A DNA stretch of 64,000 bases from Enterococcus sp. DIV0212c (lineage in GTDB: Bacteria > Bacillota > Bacilli > Lactobacillales > Enterococcaceae): contig NZ_JAFREN010000004.1 of the NCBI RefSeq assembly GCF_017377505.1, positions 186,001 to 250,000 of the forward strand, read 5' to 3'. A program made the translations under genes and the position numbers. Positions 56,472 through 64,000 of the stretch are shown one piece after another; the stretch's first letter is position 1, and every line of letters starts with the position of its first letter. A model generated the notes under the pieces. It was not told the origin of the DNA. It saw only the letters and a program-made list of their open reading frames with translations, and ran no database searches.

Positions 56472-58295
56472 TTACTTCTTCAAATGATAACTATAGGTCG
56501 CAACAACAATATTTTCTCGCCAAGATAAACGTAGACGCAAACGTAAACTTGTTTGATTATGCAAAATATTTTGCCAGCGACGATTAGGGACAAATTGTGG
56601 AATCAAAACAGTTGTCGTATAATTTCGTTTCGCTGAATTTTTACTCATCAAATCGACATATCGAAGAATTGGGTTCGTGATCGATCGATAAGATGAATGG
56701 ACAACGGAAAAACGAACATCCGGAAAGTGCTTTTTAAACTCTGCTTCGATTTCTTTCTCTTTATCAACATTTTCATCAAGCGAGACATGCATGGCAACCA
56801 CATAATCACCGATCGAACGAGCATAATTAACTGCCCCAACATTGGCTTGCGTGGCATTTCCCACTAAGACAATCACCGTATTGCCGTAAAATTCCTGCTG
56901 CTGCACCGTTTCTTCCAAGCGCAGTTGTTCAGCTACGTTTTTATAATGAGCATGAATACTGTAGAAAATGAAAATCAAAATCGGCATGATAATAAAAAAT
57001 GGCCAAATATCTCCTAAACGATATACGAATAAAATAATGATGATTGCATATGATATAAACGCTCCAACAATATTAGCAATCGATTTTGACAACCATTTTT
57101 TAGTCTCTTTACGCCATTTGATAACCATCCCTGTTTGAGATAATGCAAACGGAATAAATACACCGATCGAATAAAGTGGAATCAATCGTTCTGTTGAACC
57201 TTGGAAAATCATCAATAAAACCACAGAACCTGCCGCTAATGTCAAGATCCCGTTAGAATAGCCTAAACGATCACCACGATCCATGTACATATGAGGCATG
57301 AATTTATCTTTTGCTAAATTGTATGCTAACACTGGAAAAGCCGAAAACCCTGTATTCGCAGCAACTGCCAAAATCAACGCTGTCGTAAATTGCAGCACAT
57401 AATAAAGAATATTTTGACCAAAAACTGCTTTTCCGATTTGAGCCAGTACAGTTACTTCTGTTTGAGGCACGATTCCATACCAATAGTTGATAAACGTGAT
57501 TCCCACAAAAAAGAATCCCAAAATCCCAGCCATCAAAGCTAAGGTTCCAGCAGCATTTTTTGCTCTAGGCTTTTTGAAAAAAGGTACCGCATTACTGATT
57601 GCTTCAACACCTGTCAATGACGAAGAACCTGAAGAAAATGCTCGTAAAATCAATGCAATCGTGATTCCTGGCACCACAGTTCCCGGTATCGCTGTTGCAT
57701 GAAGAGGAACGGATCCGGTAATGATTTTGAATAGACCTGTAGCAATCAGTAATGTGATCACTGCAATAAAGCTATACACAGGAAACATCAAGAAACCAGC
57801 TGATTCTCTTAATCCTCGCAGATTCATCAGCATGATCAGTAAAACAATCCCAATAGAAATAGCTACTTGATGACCATATAAAGCTGGCACCGCTGAAATG
57901 ATCGCCTCAGCCCCAGCAGAAACAGAAACCGCAACAGTTAGCATATAATCAACTAAAAGTGAGCCGCCGGCAATCAAACCAGCGTTTTTACCTAAGTTTT
58001 CACTGCTGACTACATATGCTCCGCCGCCATGAGGATAGGCATGAATGATTTGTCGATACGATAACGTTAATGAAATAAGTAAAATAATAACAAACGCAGC
58101 AATAGGTAACGAGTACCAAATAGCAGCAGCAGATAACGTAACGAGTACGACAACGATCTGTTCTGTCCCATAAGCAATTGAGGATAATGCATCTGATGAT
58201 AACAACGCGAGCGCTGCAAATCGGCTTAATTTATGCTCATCGTTTTCAGCAGATTTTAGCGGTTTTCCGATAAACAATCGTTTTAAATAGTCCAC
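56472..58295 (-). CDS. kimA: High-affinity potassium transporter KimA
   Basis: 607 residues from a GTG at 58295, exactly the length of B. subtilis KimA (YdaO); AAGGAG lies 11 bases upstream. Longer frames start at an ATG without a ribosome site. The core is an APC-type fold of twelve helices: FIGKPLKSAENDEHKLS, LALLSSDALSSIAYGTEQI (42-60) and SYRQIIHAYPHGGGAYVVS. The C-terminal 150 residues are a cytoplasmic domain that binds cyclic-di-AMP in Bacillus. KimA takes up potassium. Unlike Bacillus, no cyclic-di-AMP riboswitch pattern was found upstream. A 15-base word in its leader is shared with the kup leader. Confidence 0.9.
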   Translation of the reverse strand: MDYLKRLFIGKPLKSAENDEHKLSRFAALALLSSDALSSIAYGTEQIVVVLVTLSAAAIWYSLPIAAFVIILLISLTLSYRQIIHAYPHGGGAYVVSSENLGKNAGLIAGGSLLVDYMLTVAVSVSAGAEAIISAVPALYGHQVAISIGIVLLIMLMNLRGLRESAGFLMFPVYSFIAVITLLIATGLFKIITGSVPLHATAIPGTVVPGITIALILRAFSSGSSSLTGVEAISNAVPFFKKPRAKNAAGTLALMAGILGFFFVGITFINYWYGIVPQTEVTVLAQIGKAVFGQNILYYVLQFTTALILAVAANTGFSAFPVLAYNLAKDKFMPHMYMDRGDRLGYSNGILTLAAGSVVLLMIFQGSTERLIPLYSIGVFIPFALSQTGMVIKWRKETKKWLSKSIANIVGAFISYAIIIILFVYRLGDIWPFFIIMPILIFIFYSIHAHYKNVAEQLRLEETVQQQEFYGNTVIVLVGNATQANVGAVNYARSIGDYVVAMHVSLDENVDKEKEIEAEFKKHFPDVRFSVVHSSYRSITNPILRYVDLMSKNSAKRNYTTTVLIPQFVPNRRWQNILHNQTSLRLRLRLSWRENIVVATYSYHLKK

Positions 58296-58723
58296 TTTTT
58301 TTCTCTCTCCTTCTCTGATTTTTTCTTTTCTATTTTCAGAAAAAAAATTGTTTTTTCCGCAAACAATCACATATGCTACGCTTCTAACTTAAGATTGTCA
58401 ATTATTTACCTGATAAACTATTGAAATATTCATCTCCTCCTCTTTATCTATTAAAGAAATTCTTAGACCAGTGATTTTCTTCATTCTATCAAGATTATTC
58501 TTACAAAAAAAATATTTCGCTTTTCCTCTTTTATAGCTACTGTTTTATATAGAACAATCGCTTGTAAAAACTGAATCACATTTCTAGCCAATTATACCAA
58601 GTAGGATTAATTAAGCTCTATTTAACTTCTTCTTTTTTATTTTTAGCATATGGGGTGACATATGAGAAAATAAAAACCACTAAGATAATGTATACTCACA
58701 TTTCCTAGTGGTTTCTATTTTCT
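58296..58723 (-). other. Leader region of kimA
   Basis: 430 bases upstream of kimA. On the minus strand a possible promoter has TATAAT at about 58590. Near 58460 the word CACTGGTCTAAGAAT matches the kup leader. A short frame MNISIVYQVNN follows AGAGGAGG, but the spacing is too small to support it. The terminator of the next gene is at 58670-58714. Confidence 0.5.
58670..58714 (-). terminator. Terminator of the gene at 58724
   Basis: AAACCACTA (58674-58682) pairs with TAGTGGTTT (58706-58714) across a 23-base loop, with a T-run on the minus strand. Confidence 0.7.
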
Positions 58724-59062
58724 CTATACTCGGTAATACTCCTGATTCATACTCTCAAATTCATCCAAATGCCACTCTTGAACGGCTGATTCCGCCTCTT
58801 CCAGCGAATAGCTCTTTGAATACTCTAACGGGTTAGAATATTGCGGATTTGACCTCAACATATGAGAAATGGTTTCATCTTGCATTTTTATTATATGTTT
58901 TAACCGGACTTTCTCCAGTTTTAAATCTGTGATTTCTTCCAGCTGTAAGTCCTTTTTAGTCAATAAATTCCGTAAAAATTGTTTATCTCTTACAATAACG
59001 AGCGTTAAAACAACAATCACAACCACCATACAATAGAGAATAACTAATACATTCAAATCCAT
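58724..59062 (-). CDS. Small membrane protein with coiled-coil tail
   Basis: 112 residues from the ATG at 59062 (GGAGG about 10 bases upstream); an earlier start overlaps the ribosome site. One N-terminal membrane helix (about 4-25, VLVILYCMVVVIVVLTLVIV) is followed by a charged helical stretch (DKQFLRNLLTKKDLQLEEITDLKLEKVRLKHIIKMQDETI) likely to be a coiled coil and an acidic C-terminus. No family recognised. It lies between kimA and a CDF exporter, all on the same strand, with its own terminator. Confidence 0.7.
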   Translation of the reverse strand: MDLNVLVILYCMVVVIVVLTLVIVRDKQFLRNLLTKKDLQLEEITDLKLEKVRLKHIIKMQDETISHMLRSNPQYSNPLEYSKSYSLEEAESAVQEWHLDEFESMNQEYYRV

Positions 59063-59211
59063 CTTTTTAATTCCTCCTAACAATTCATACCTATGGTACC
59101 ATGTTAAGTAGATGGATTTTTTCCATTTTTTTAGTTAAAAAAGCTATTTTTATATATTTTTTTGAGAAAATCGCCTTATTTTATTTTATTTTTTTATCAT
59201 TTTGGATATAT

Positions 59212-60375
59212 TCAAAGGAGATAATTGTGATCAAATGTCACTTCTACTATATAATCACCAATTTTTCTATAAACCTGTTCTTGGATACGTATCTTTAATT
59301 CTTGATCCGTTGCCTTAAAATGATTGGGAACGACCAAATCAAATAATATCCGCGGCTTGCCTCCATGATCTACCAAACGAATATCATGTCCTTTTAATTC
59401 ACTATTGATTGCTTTGATGATTTTTTTCAACTCTTGATGAATAAACTGTTGTCTTTGATCATGTAAGTTGACTGGATCAATGTGGCATACAAGATCAACA
59501 CCCAACTGTTCTTTAAATTTCTTTTCAATCCCATCGATTGTTTCATGTGCCTGGGTTAAATCCCAGCGATCATCGACTTCAATATGAACCGAAGCAAATG
59601 TTTTGTTTGGACCATATTGATGGATCAGTAAATCATGATAGCCGACAATATCTGGAACAGAAGATAAGTATAGCTTCATTTCATCGATAGCCTCTTGATT
59701 CGGACGTAAGCCCATCAGCTCATTCACGAATTCCCGAATCAATTGTAGCCCGCTAAAAATAATATAACACGCAATCAATAACCCGACCCAACCATCGATT
59801 TTAAGTCCTGTAAGACCTTCAACTGTTGCTGAAACCAATACAGCAATGGTCGTAAACACATCGTTTAAACTATCTTTTGCCGTTGCGACCAAGGTATTAG
59901 AATCAATTTTTTTAGCGACTCGTTGGTAAAAAACACTTTGCCAAACCTTAATCAAAATGGACAATAATAACACGATCAAAATCACAGGTGTCACCTTAAT
60001 GCTTTGCGGATCTCTGATTCGATCGATAGATGTCATAAAAAATTGAAAACCGACAAAGGTAATCAATAACGAAACTAACATGCCGCTGATATATTCAAAA
60101 CGTTCATGACCATATGGATGTTCTTTATCTGCCGGTTTTCCAGAAATATAAAAACCAACTAATGTTAGAACTGATGATACTGTATCCGATAAGTTATTCA
60201 TCGCATCCGCCATGATCGAAACACTACCAGAAATCAGTCCAATCAATAGTTTACCTACAAAAAGCAGCATATTGGACAATAAACCGATGATTCCAGCAAA
60301 AATTCCAAATGCTGTTCGAATATCTGAACTTTTTTGTTGTCTTTTTTCAAAACGATCAATTAAAAAATTTATCAT
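59212..60375 (-). CDS. Cation diffusion facilitator, manganese-type
   Basis: 387 residues with six membrane helices (about 20-210) and a cytoplasmic domain. The two metal motifs are NNLSD in helix 2 (DAMNNLSDTVSS) and DSLND in helix 5 (AKDSLNDVFTT). The four side chains N-D and D-D are the NDDD pattern of Mn-selective CDF exporters such as pneumococcal MntE, rather than the DDHD of zinc carriers. The extended C-terminal half (about 215-387) is longer than in zinc CDFs. Mn export is inferred from this signature. GGTAGGGGTTATT provides the ribosome site region before the ATG. Confidence 0.88.
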   Translation of the reverse strand: MINFLIDRFEKRQQKSSDIRTAFGIFAGIIGLLSNMLLFVGKLLIGLISGSVSIMADAMNNLSDTVSSVLTLVGFYISGKPADKEHPYGHERFEYISGMLVSLLITFVGFQFFMTSIDRIRDPQSIKVTPVILIVLLLSILIKVWQSVFYQRVAKKIDSNTLVATAKDSLNDVFTTIAVLVSATVEGLTGLKIDGWVGLLIACYIIFSGLQLIREFVNELMGLRPNQEAIDEMKLYLSSVPDIVGYHDLLIHQYGPNKTFASVHIEVDDRWDLTQAHETIDGIEKKFKEQLGVDLVCHIDPVNLHDQRQQFIHQELKKIIKAINSELKGHDIRLVDHGGKPRILFDLVVPNHFKATDQELKIRIQEQVYRKIGDYIVEVTFDHNYLL

Positions 60376-60555
60376 AATAACCCCTACCTCGTTTTTAGCA
60401 TATCTTAAAACTATAAAATGATTTTACAATTTTGTATAGCAAAATACTGCTTTATTAGTGACTTTTTATTGTTTAGAAAGCCCCAATTTGATTGATTGGA
60501 GTTCTTTGTTTTTTTGTTAGGGATACCTTGAAAATCTACGATTATCACTTACTCA

Positions 60556-60602
60556 AAAAAAGATTGAAACATAACCGCTGTCGGTTTGTTTCAATCTTTT
60601 TT
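60556..60602. terminator. Terminator of yhgE/pip
   Basis: AAAAAGATTGAAACA pairs perfectly with TGTTTCAATCTTTTT around a 15-base loop; T- and A-runs on both sides, so it acts on either strand. Confidence 0.85.
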
Positions 60603-60617
60603 GATAGCTACATATCT

Positions 60618-63284
60618 TTAATGGAAAATATGGCTCTCATGAGAAACCTTCGCCAATTTTTTCGTTTTTTCTTCGATATAAGGGTACAAGAAGATCCCTA
60701 ATACACAGAAGACAATTGAGATGCTTAATAAAATTATGATCGCCTTCCAAGCATTCGGCCAGTAAATTCCCCCGGCGGATTCTCTCAATAAATTAACGGC
60801 ATGAGTAAATGGTAAAAACGGATTGATAAATTGGAAGAACTTCCCGGAAACTTGGATTGGATAATTTCCCCCACCGCCGGAAATAGAGAGCACTAAGATA
60901 ATAATCGCAGCACCTTTTCCGACATTCCCGAACAGTCCGACCAATACATAAACCATCATCATAAATGCAAAGCCAATCAATAAAGCAAATAAAACACTAT
61001 AAACTGGTTGTCTCACATCTACTCCTAAAAGAAAATAATTTCCTAAAGTAACGATCAAAGCTTGTGCCAAGCCCATTACTAAGAATGTCATCATTCGTGC
61101 AGAAAATTGTTCTCGTTTAGAATATTTACCACGGTCTTTTTCATCTAAATAAAAATCAGTTGTTGCAACACTTGAAAATAAAACTGCACCGACCCATAAA
61201 CAAAGTGCTGTATAAAATGGGGTACTTGCTGATCCATTGTTGGCGATCGGATAAATTTTGTTTTCTGAGACTTCAACGGGTTTAGTAAAGAAGTCACTTT
61301 CAGCGTTAGCATCCAGTTTAAGCAGTTTTATCACTTGCCCAAGGTCGACATCCTTTTCACCTTTACGGATCGCGTCAGCGGCCTTATGAAGCCCAGTTTT
61401 GATATTCGGCCAGTCATTTTGAACTAAGTCATTGGCTTTATCCAAAGCAGCTTCAAGATCTGGCATTTTTTCATTGACTGTTTTTAATGTATCGGTAATA
61501 TTTTCTTTGATTCCTGGATAGTCATTTTTGATGAAGGCTGCGGCTAGTCCAAGTTTTTCTTCGATAACTGGTAATTCATTGTTGTATAATTCGGCACCTT
61601 TATTGATGCCATTTACGATTGTATCCATATGACCATTCAATAAAACATTTGCATCATGGAGCTCCTGTTTGATTGCAGGCAGTTCCGCTTGGTATTTTTC
61701 CAAGATGCCGATTGCGTTGGCTACTGTTGTTTCTGTTGAACTCAATAATGCGGCAAAATCAATTTGTTTTGCTTGGTTAAGAAGACCTTGAGCAGTAGAG
61801 ATCGTCGCAATTAATTTCGTTAAGATATCATTGACCATAGTTGATACAGCATCAACATCAATGCTTCCAGCAGTTGCTGCAATTTGATTTGCTTCATCTT
61901 GAATAGCTTGTAGATCAGCATCAGTGATCGCATTTACGTCTAGACTATCCACTTTATTTTTTAATACTGAAATCATGCTGTTAACTGTATTTAATTTATC
62001 GATCGTCGGTTGCAGGTCTTGATTTCCCGCTGATTCTTGAATTTGTGTCAGTGTTTGAATCAATTGTTGAATGACCACTTGTTGACGACCTAAGCTTTCT
62101 GATAACTGTTGTTTTAATACTTCACGTTCAGCTGGTGTCAAACGATTGTCTCGCAGTTGCTCAACAACCGAAGCTACACTTGAACTGATTGTTTGGATTG
62201 CTTGTAAGGTTACTTTCATACTACTTGTAATGCCAGGTAAAGCTTCTTGCAATTTAGCCGCTCCTTCAGATGTTGCCGTAGCTAAACTATCCGCTTGATC
62301 ACCTAGCTTTTGAATTTCTGGTAATGCATTTTGAACACCTTGAATAATCGTCAATCCTTGTTTTGCTTCATTGATTCCTTCATTCATCGTTTGTTCCACT
62401 GAAGCAAAATCTTCATCGATCATCGCTAATTGTTTGCCGGCATTTTGAATTTCCGGAATTTTCTCCTGCAAGGTTAAAATAACTTTTGCCTGTTCTTTGA
62501 TCGTCGGCATCTTATCATTTAGATCAACTAGTTTTGTACCTAAAGCATCGACTTGGGGTAAATAATCCACAAATTCATTTGCTTTAGCTAACTTTGTTTT
62601 CAACTCCGGCATTTTTCCATGGAGAGCAACAACCTCTTGTGTATACTTATCAATTTGATCAATATTTTCATCGGTTGAAAGAATCATGTTCTTTACCTTA
62701 GTAATGCTGACTAAATTAGAATCTAAATTGTATCCAATATCATTAAACACTCCAACTAACGTGCTGCTGGCGGTTTTGATAAATTGATCTGTGATTTGGG
62801 CCTGTAACGATGATGCCCCTTTGTCTGCAATTTTTGGTGCAATTGCATTGATTTTCTCGTTGATCGAATAGTCTATTTTTGGTTTAGTAATTTCTCCTGT
62901 TGTAAAGCTCAATAAATCTTTAGAGAAATCTTTTGGTAAATAAATCCCGGCATAATACTTACCGGATTTGACCCCTTTATCCAATTCTTCTTTTGAATCA
63001 ACAAATTTCCAGCCTAACTGCTTATTTTTATGAAGGTTTTTCAAGACCTCATCGCCTATATTGACTTCTTTATCTTTGAAAGTCGCAGCTTTGTCGTCGC
63101 TGTATACGGCAATCGGCAGTTCTCCTGTATTTGCGTATGGATCCCACAATGCTTTGATATTGAACCATGCATAAAGTGATGGAATGATCATCAGTGCAAT
63201 AATCAAAAATGTAGCGATCGGGTTTTTAAAAATCCGTTGCCAATCTAATTTAAATAACTTCAATGTATTTTTTATGTGTTTCAT
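60618..63284 (-). CDS. YhgE/Pip family membrane protein (phage-infection protein homologue)
   Basis: 888 residues from the ATG at 63284, which has AGGTGA 5 bases upstream; a GTG 9 bases earlier is less likely. An N-terminal membrane helix (about 22-44, [21 protein letters not shown]) is followed by an extracytoplasmic region of about 630 residues rich in helical heptads ([40 protein letters not shown]) and then five to six C-terminal membrane helices in an ABC-2-like fold (about 690-870). In E. faecalis the homologue PIP is required for DNA entry of phages such as VPE25, with a variable ectodomain setting phage range. The conserved ends and the repetitive middle fit that model. The natural role is unknown. 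Confidence 0.9.
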   Translation of the reverse strand: MKHIKNTLKLFKLDWQRIFKNPIATFLIIALMIIPSLYAWFNIKALWDPYANTGELPIAVYSDDKAATFKDKEVNIGDEVLKNLHKNKQLGWKFVDSKEELDKGVKSGKYYAGIYLPKDFSKDLLSFTTGEITKPKIDYSINEKINAIAPKIADKGASSLQAQITDQFIKTASSTLVGVFNDIGYNLDSNLVSITKVKNMILSTDENIDQIDKYTQEVVALHGKMPELKTKLAKANEFVDYLPQVDALGTKLVDLNDKMPTIKEQAKVILTLQEKIPEIQNAGKQLAMIDEDFASVEQTMNEGINEAKQGLTIIQGVQNALPEIQKLGDQADSLATATSEGAAKLQEALPGITSSMKVTLQAIQTISSSVASVVEQLRDNRLTPAEREVLKQQLSESLGRQQVVIQQLIQTLTQIQESAGNQDLQPTIDKLNTVNSMISVLKNKVDSLDVNAITDADLQAIQDEANQIAATAGSIDVDAVSTMVNDILTKLIATISTAQGLLNQAKQIDFAALLSSTETTVANAIGILEKYQAELPAIKQELHDANVLLNGHMDTIVNGINKGAELYNNELPVIEEKLGLAAAFIKNDYPGIKENITDTLKTVNEKMPDLEAALDKANDLVQNDWPNIKTGLHKAADAIRKGEKDVDLGQVIKLLKLDANAESDFFTKPVEVSENKIYPIANNGSASTPFYTALCLWVGAVLFSSVATTDFYLDEKDRGKYSKREQFSARMMTFLVMGLAQALIVTLGNYFLLGVDVRQPVYSVLFALLIGFAFMMMVYVLVGLFGNVGKGAAIIILVLSISGGGGNYPIQVSGKFFQFINPFLPFTHAVNLLRESAGGIYWPNAWKAIIILLSISIVFCVLGIFLYPYIEEKTKKLAKVSHESHIFH

Positions 63285-63474
63285 CCTGCTCACCTACTCT
63301 TTTTAATGACTGATTTACTTTAGCATAATTTTTTTATCAATAACAAATGAAAATTCCTTTTTTTGTCCATTTCTACGACAGGTTTCTTGAATTGTCGTAG
63401 AGATTTTCTTCATGTGTTTATTTCTAAACTTGAATTGCTGCTTTTGTTTTTTCAGTTAATACTTCCCGGCACCT

Positions 63475-63514
63475 CAAAAAAGACAAACTCATCCGAATGA
63501 ATCAGCTTGCCTTT
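63475..63514 (-). terminator. Terminator of the small gene at 63526
   Basis: On the minus strand AAAGGCAAGCTGATTC pairs with GGATGAGTTTGTCTTT using several G-U pairs, and six T's follow. Confidence 0.6.
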
Positions 63515-63525
63515 ATTTTTTGAAC

Positions 63526-63753
63526 CTATAGTTTTGCTGAAAAATCTGATACTACTTTTTTCACTTCGTTTACTGAATCAGGATTTAAATAAGAAAGTGC
63601 TCTAGGAACCACGCTCATAAGATACATCTTATCAAGCTTATCCGTTGATTTTCTTTCCATCAATTCTGCCAGCAAATGTTTCATGTCTTCTTGATGATCT
63701 GCTTTTGTTCGATCCATTATGAAGTCATAAAATTGCTTTTCTTCTGCTTTCAT
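63526..63753 (-). CDS. Small hypothetical protein
   Basis: 75 residues with a clear ribosome site (AGGGGG, 8 bases before the ATG) and a terminator after it, so a real gene is likely. It is mostly helical: KAEEKQFYDFIMDRTKADHQEDMKHLL at the start, then ELMERKSTDKLDKMYLMSVVPRALSYL. It has no signal peptide and no cysteine. Family not recognised. It is alone between yhgE/pip and the next gene fragment. Confidence 0.65.
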   Translation of the reverse strand: MKAEEKQFYDFIMDRTKADHQEDMKHLLAELMERKSTDKLDKMYLMSVVPRALSYLNPDSVNEVKKVVSDFSAKL

Positions 63754-63954
63754 CGGCTATGCCCCCTAGAGATTTTATTCTATTATAAACTTTAATAACA
63801 ATAAGTAGTAGTAATTTGCATTTATCCAAAAAATGGAAATTATATAAAAAAACAGCAAAAATAAAATATGAGTATTTCACTGATTTTTGACATAGTAACA
63901 GAATATCATTCGAGTTTTCATCTGATAATCCACTTTTGCAAAACAATAAACCAT
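63754..63954. other. Intergenic, A/T rich
   Basis: About 200 bases with no recognised gene or structure apart from the 63526 ribosome site and likely promoter. Confidence 0.5.
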
Positions 63955-64000
63955 TTATACTTTATATTTCTCAATCAAAAACTCATAAGCCGCCCGACTG
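63955..64000 (-). CDS. C-terminal tail of an unidentified gene
   Basis: The last 15 codons of a minus-strand frame (SRAAYEFLIEKYKV, then TAA at 63955-63957) run off the window end. The sequence would suit the tail of a helical protein, but no family can be named. The frame is open only because the window is short, so this is tentative. Confidence 0.4.
   Translation of the reverse strand, partial: SRAAYEFLIEKYKV

Noticed and set aside
58440..58475. Eleven-codon leader peptide after AGAGGAGG upstream of kimA
   Set aside because: The ribosome site is only about two bases from the ATG, which is too close for efficient initiation.
58296..58723. Cyclic-di-AMP (ydaO) riboswitch upstream of kimA or kup
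   Set aside because: Expected in Bacillus relatives, but the GGGGAACCC/GGGGCGAAU pattern is absent from both leaders.

Overview
The window is low-GC Firmicute DNA and almost certainly a chromosomal segment of an Enterococcus that is not obviously E. faecalis or E. faecium. The clues are the gene set (AdhE, Kup and KimA, OpuC, a YhgE/Pip phage-receptor homologue, QueH/Tgt/QueA, a MetE-MetF pair), strong AGGAGG ribosome sites, A/T-rich intergenic DNA and enterococcal-style palindromic repeats. No rRNA, tRNA, CRISPR array or intact insertion sequence was seen. Genus is an inference from content, not from a search.

Layout. 1-3.6 kb: end of a type 2 isopentenyl-diphosphate isomerase, then a lactococcin 972-type bacteriocin gene with its membrane protein and ABC ATPase. 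3.7-10.7 kb: housekeeping (VOC protein, Map, GNAT, AdhE with Rex-like sites, a ComN-like gene with no normal start codon, YajC, Tgt). 10.7-13.5 kb: decayed accessory DNA (MazG-like phage fragment, resolvase pseudogene, a lipoprotein, a frameshifted ChW-repeat protein). 13.7-18.4 kb: GldA-like dehydrogenase, glutamine-type ABC transporter, aminotransferase. 18.5-26.4 kb: a seven-gene operon with a SipW-type signal peptidase, three SipW-dependent BsaA/TasA-like surface proteins, an FPMTG-anchored protein, a DUF5057-like protein and a membrane-anchored serine-recombinase relative lacking the catalytic serine. 27-38.9 kb: MetF-MetE with a MET box, QueH, hydroxyacid dehydrogenase, CNNM/CorC protein, Kup with a long structured leader, Ca-type P-ATPase.

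39-43.3 kb: a CcpA-type promoter driving an apparently non-coding RNA, an XRE/membrane-protein pair, and a compact class II lanthipeptide locus: a LanM synthetase plus a previously unlisted 56-residue precursor with its own promoter and a very short candidate core, with no transporter, protease or immunity gene nearby. 43.8-51 kb: Spx-family regulator, acyltransferase 3, QueA, a long gene-free region with several hairpins and a candidate small RNA, PadR with a HAAS/DUF4097 envelope protein, a lipoprotein operon. 51.5-64 kb: OpuC osmolyte transporter, UbiA/MenA prenyltransferase, KimA followed by 119-bp tandem repeats, an Mn-type CDF exporter, YhgE/Pip and small proteins.

Themes: potassium/osmotic/metal homeostasis (Kup, KimA, OpuC, P-ATPase, CDF, CorC), queuosine (Tgt, QueH, QueA), and peptide or surface weapons (lactococcin 972, lanthipeptide, SipW operon). 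The two best candidates for undescribed biology are the minimal lanthipeptide locus (40.2-43.3 kb) and the SipW operon ending in a catalytically dead, membrane-tethered recombinase-like protein (18.5-26.4 kb).
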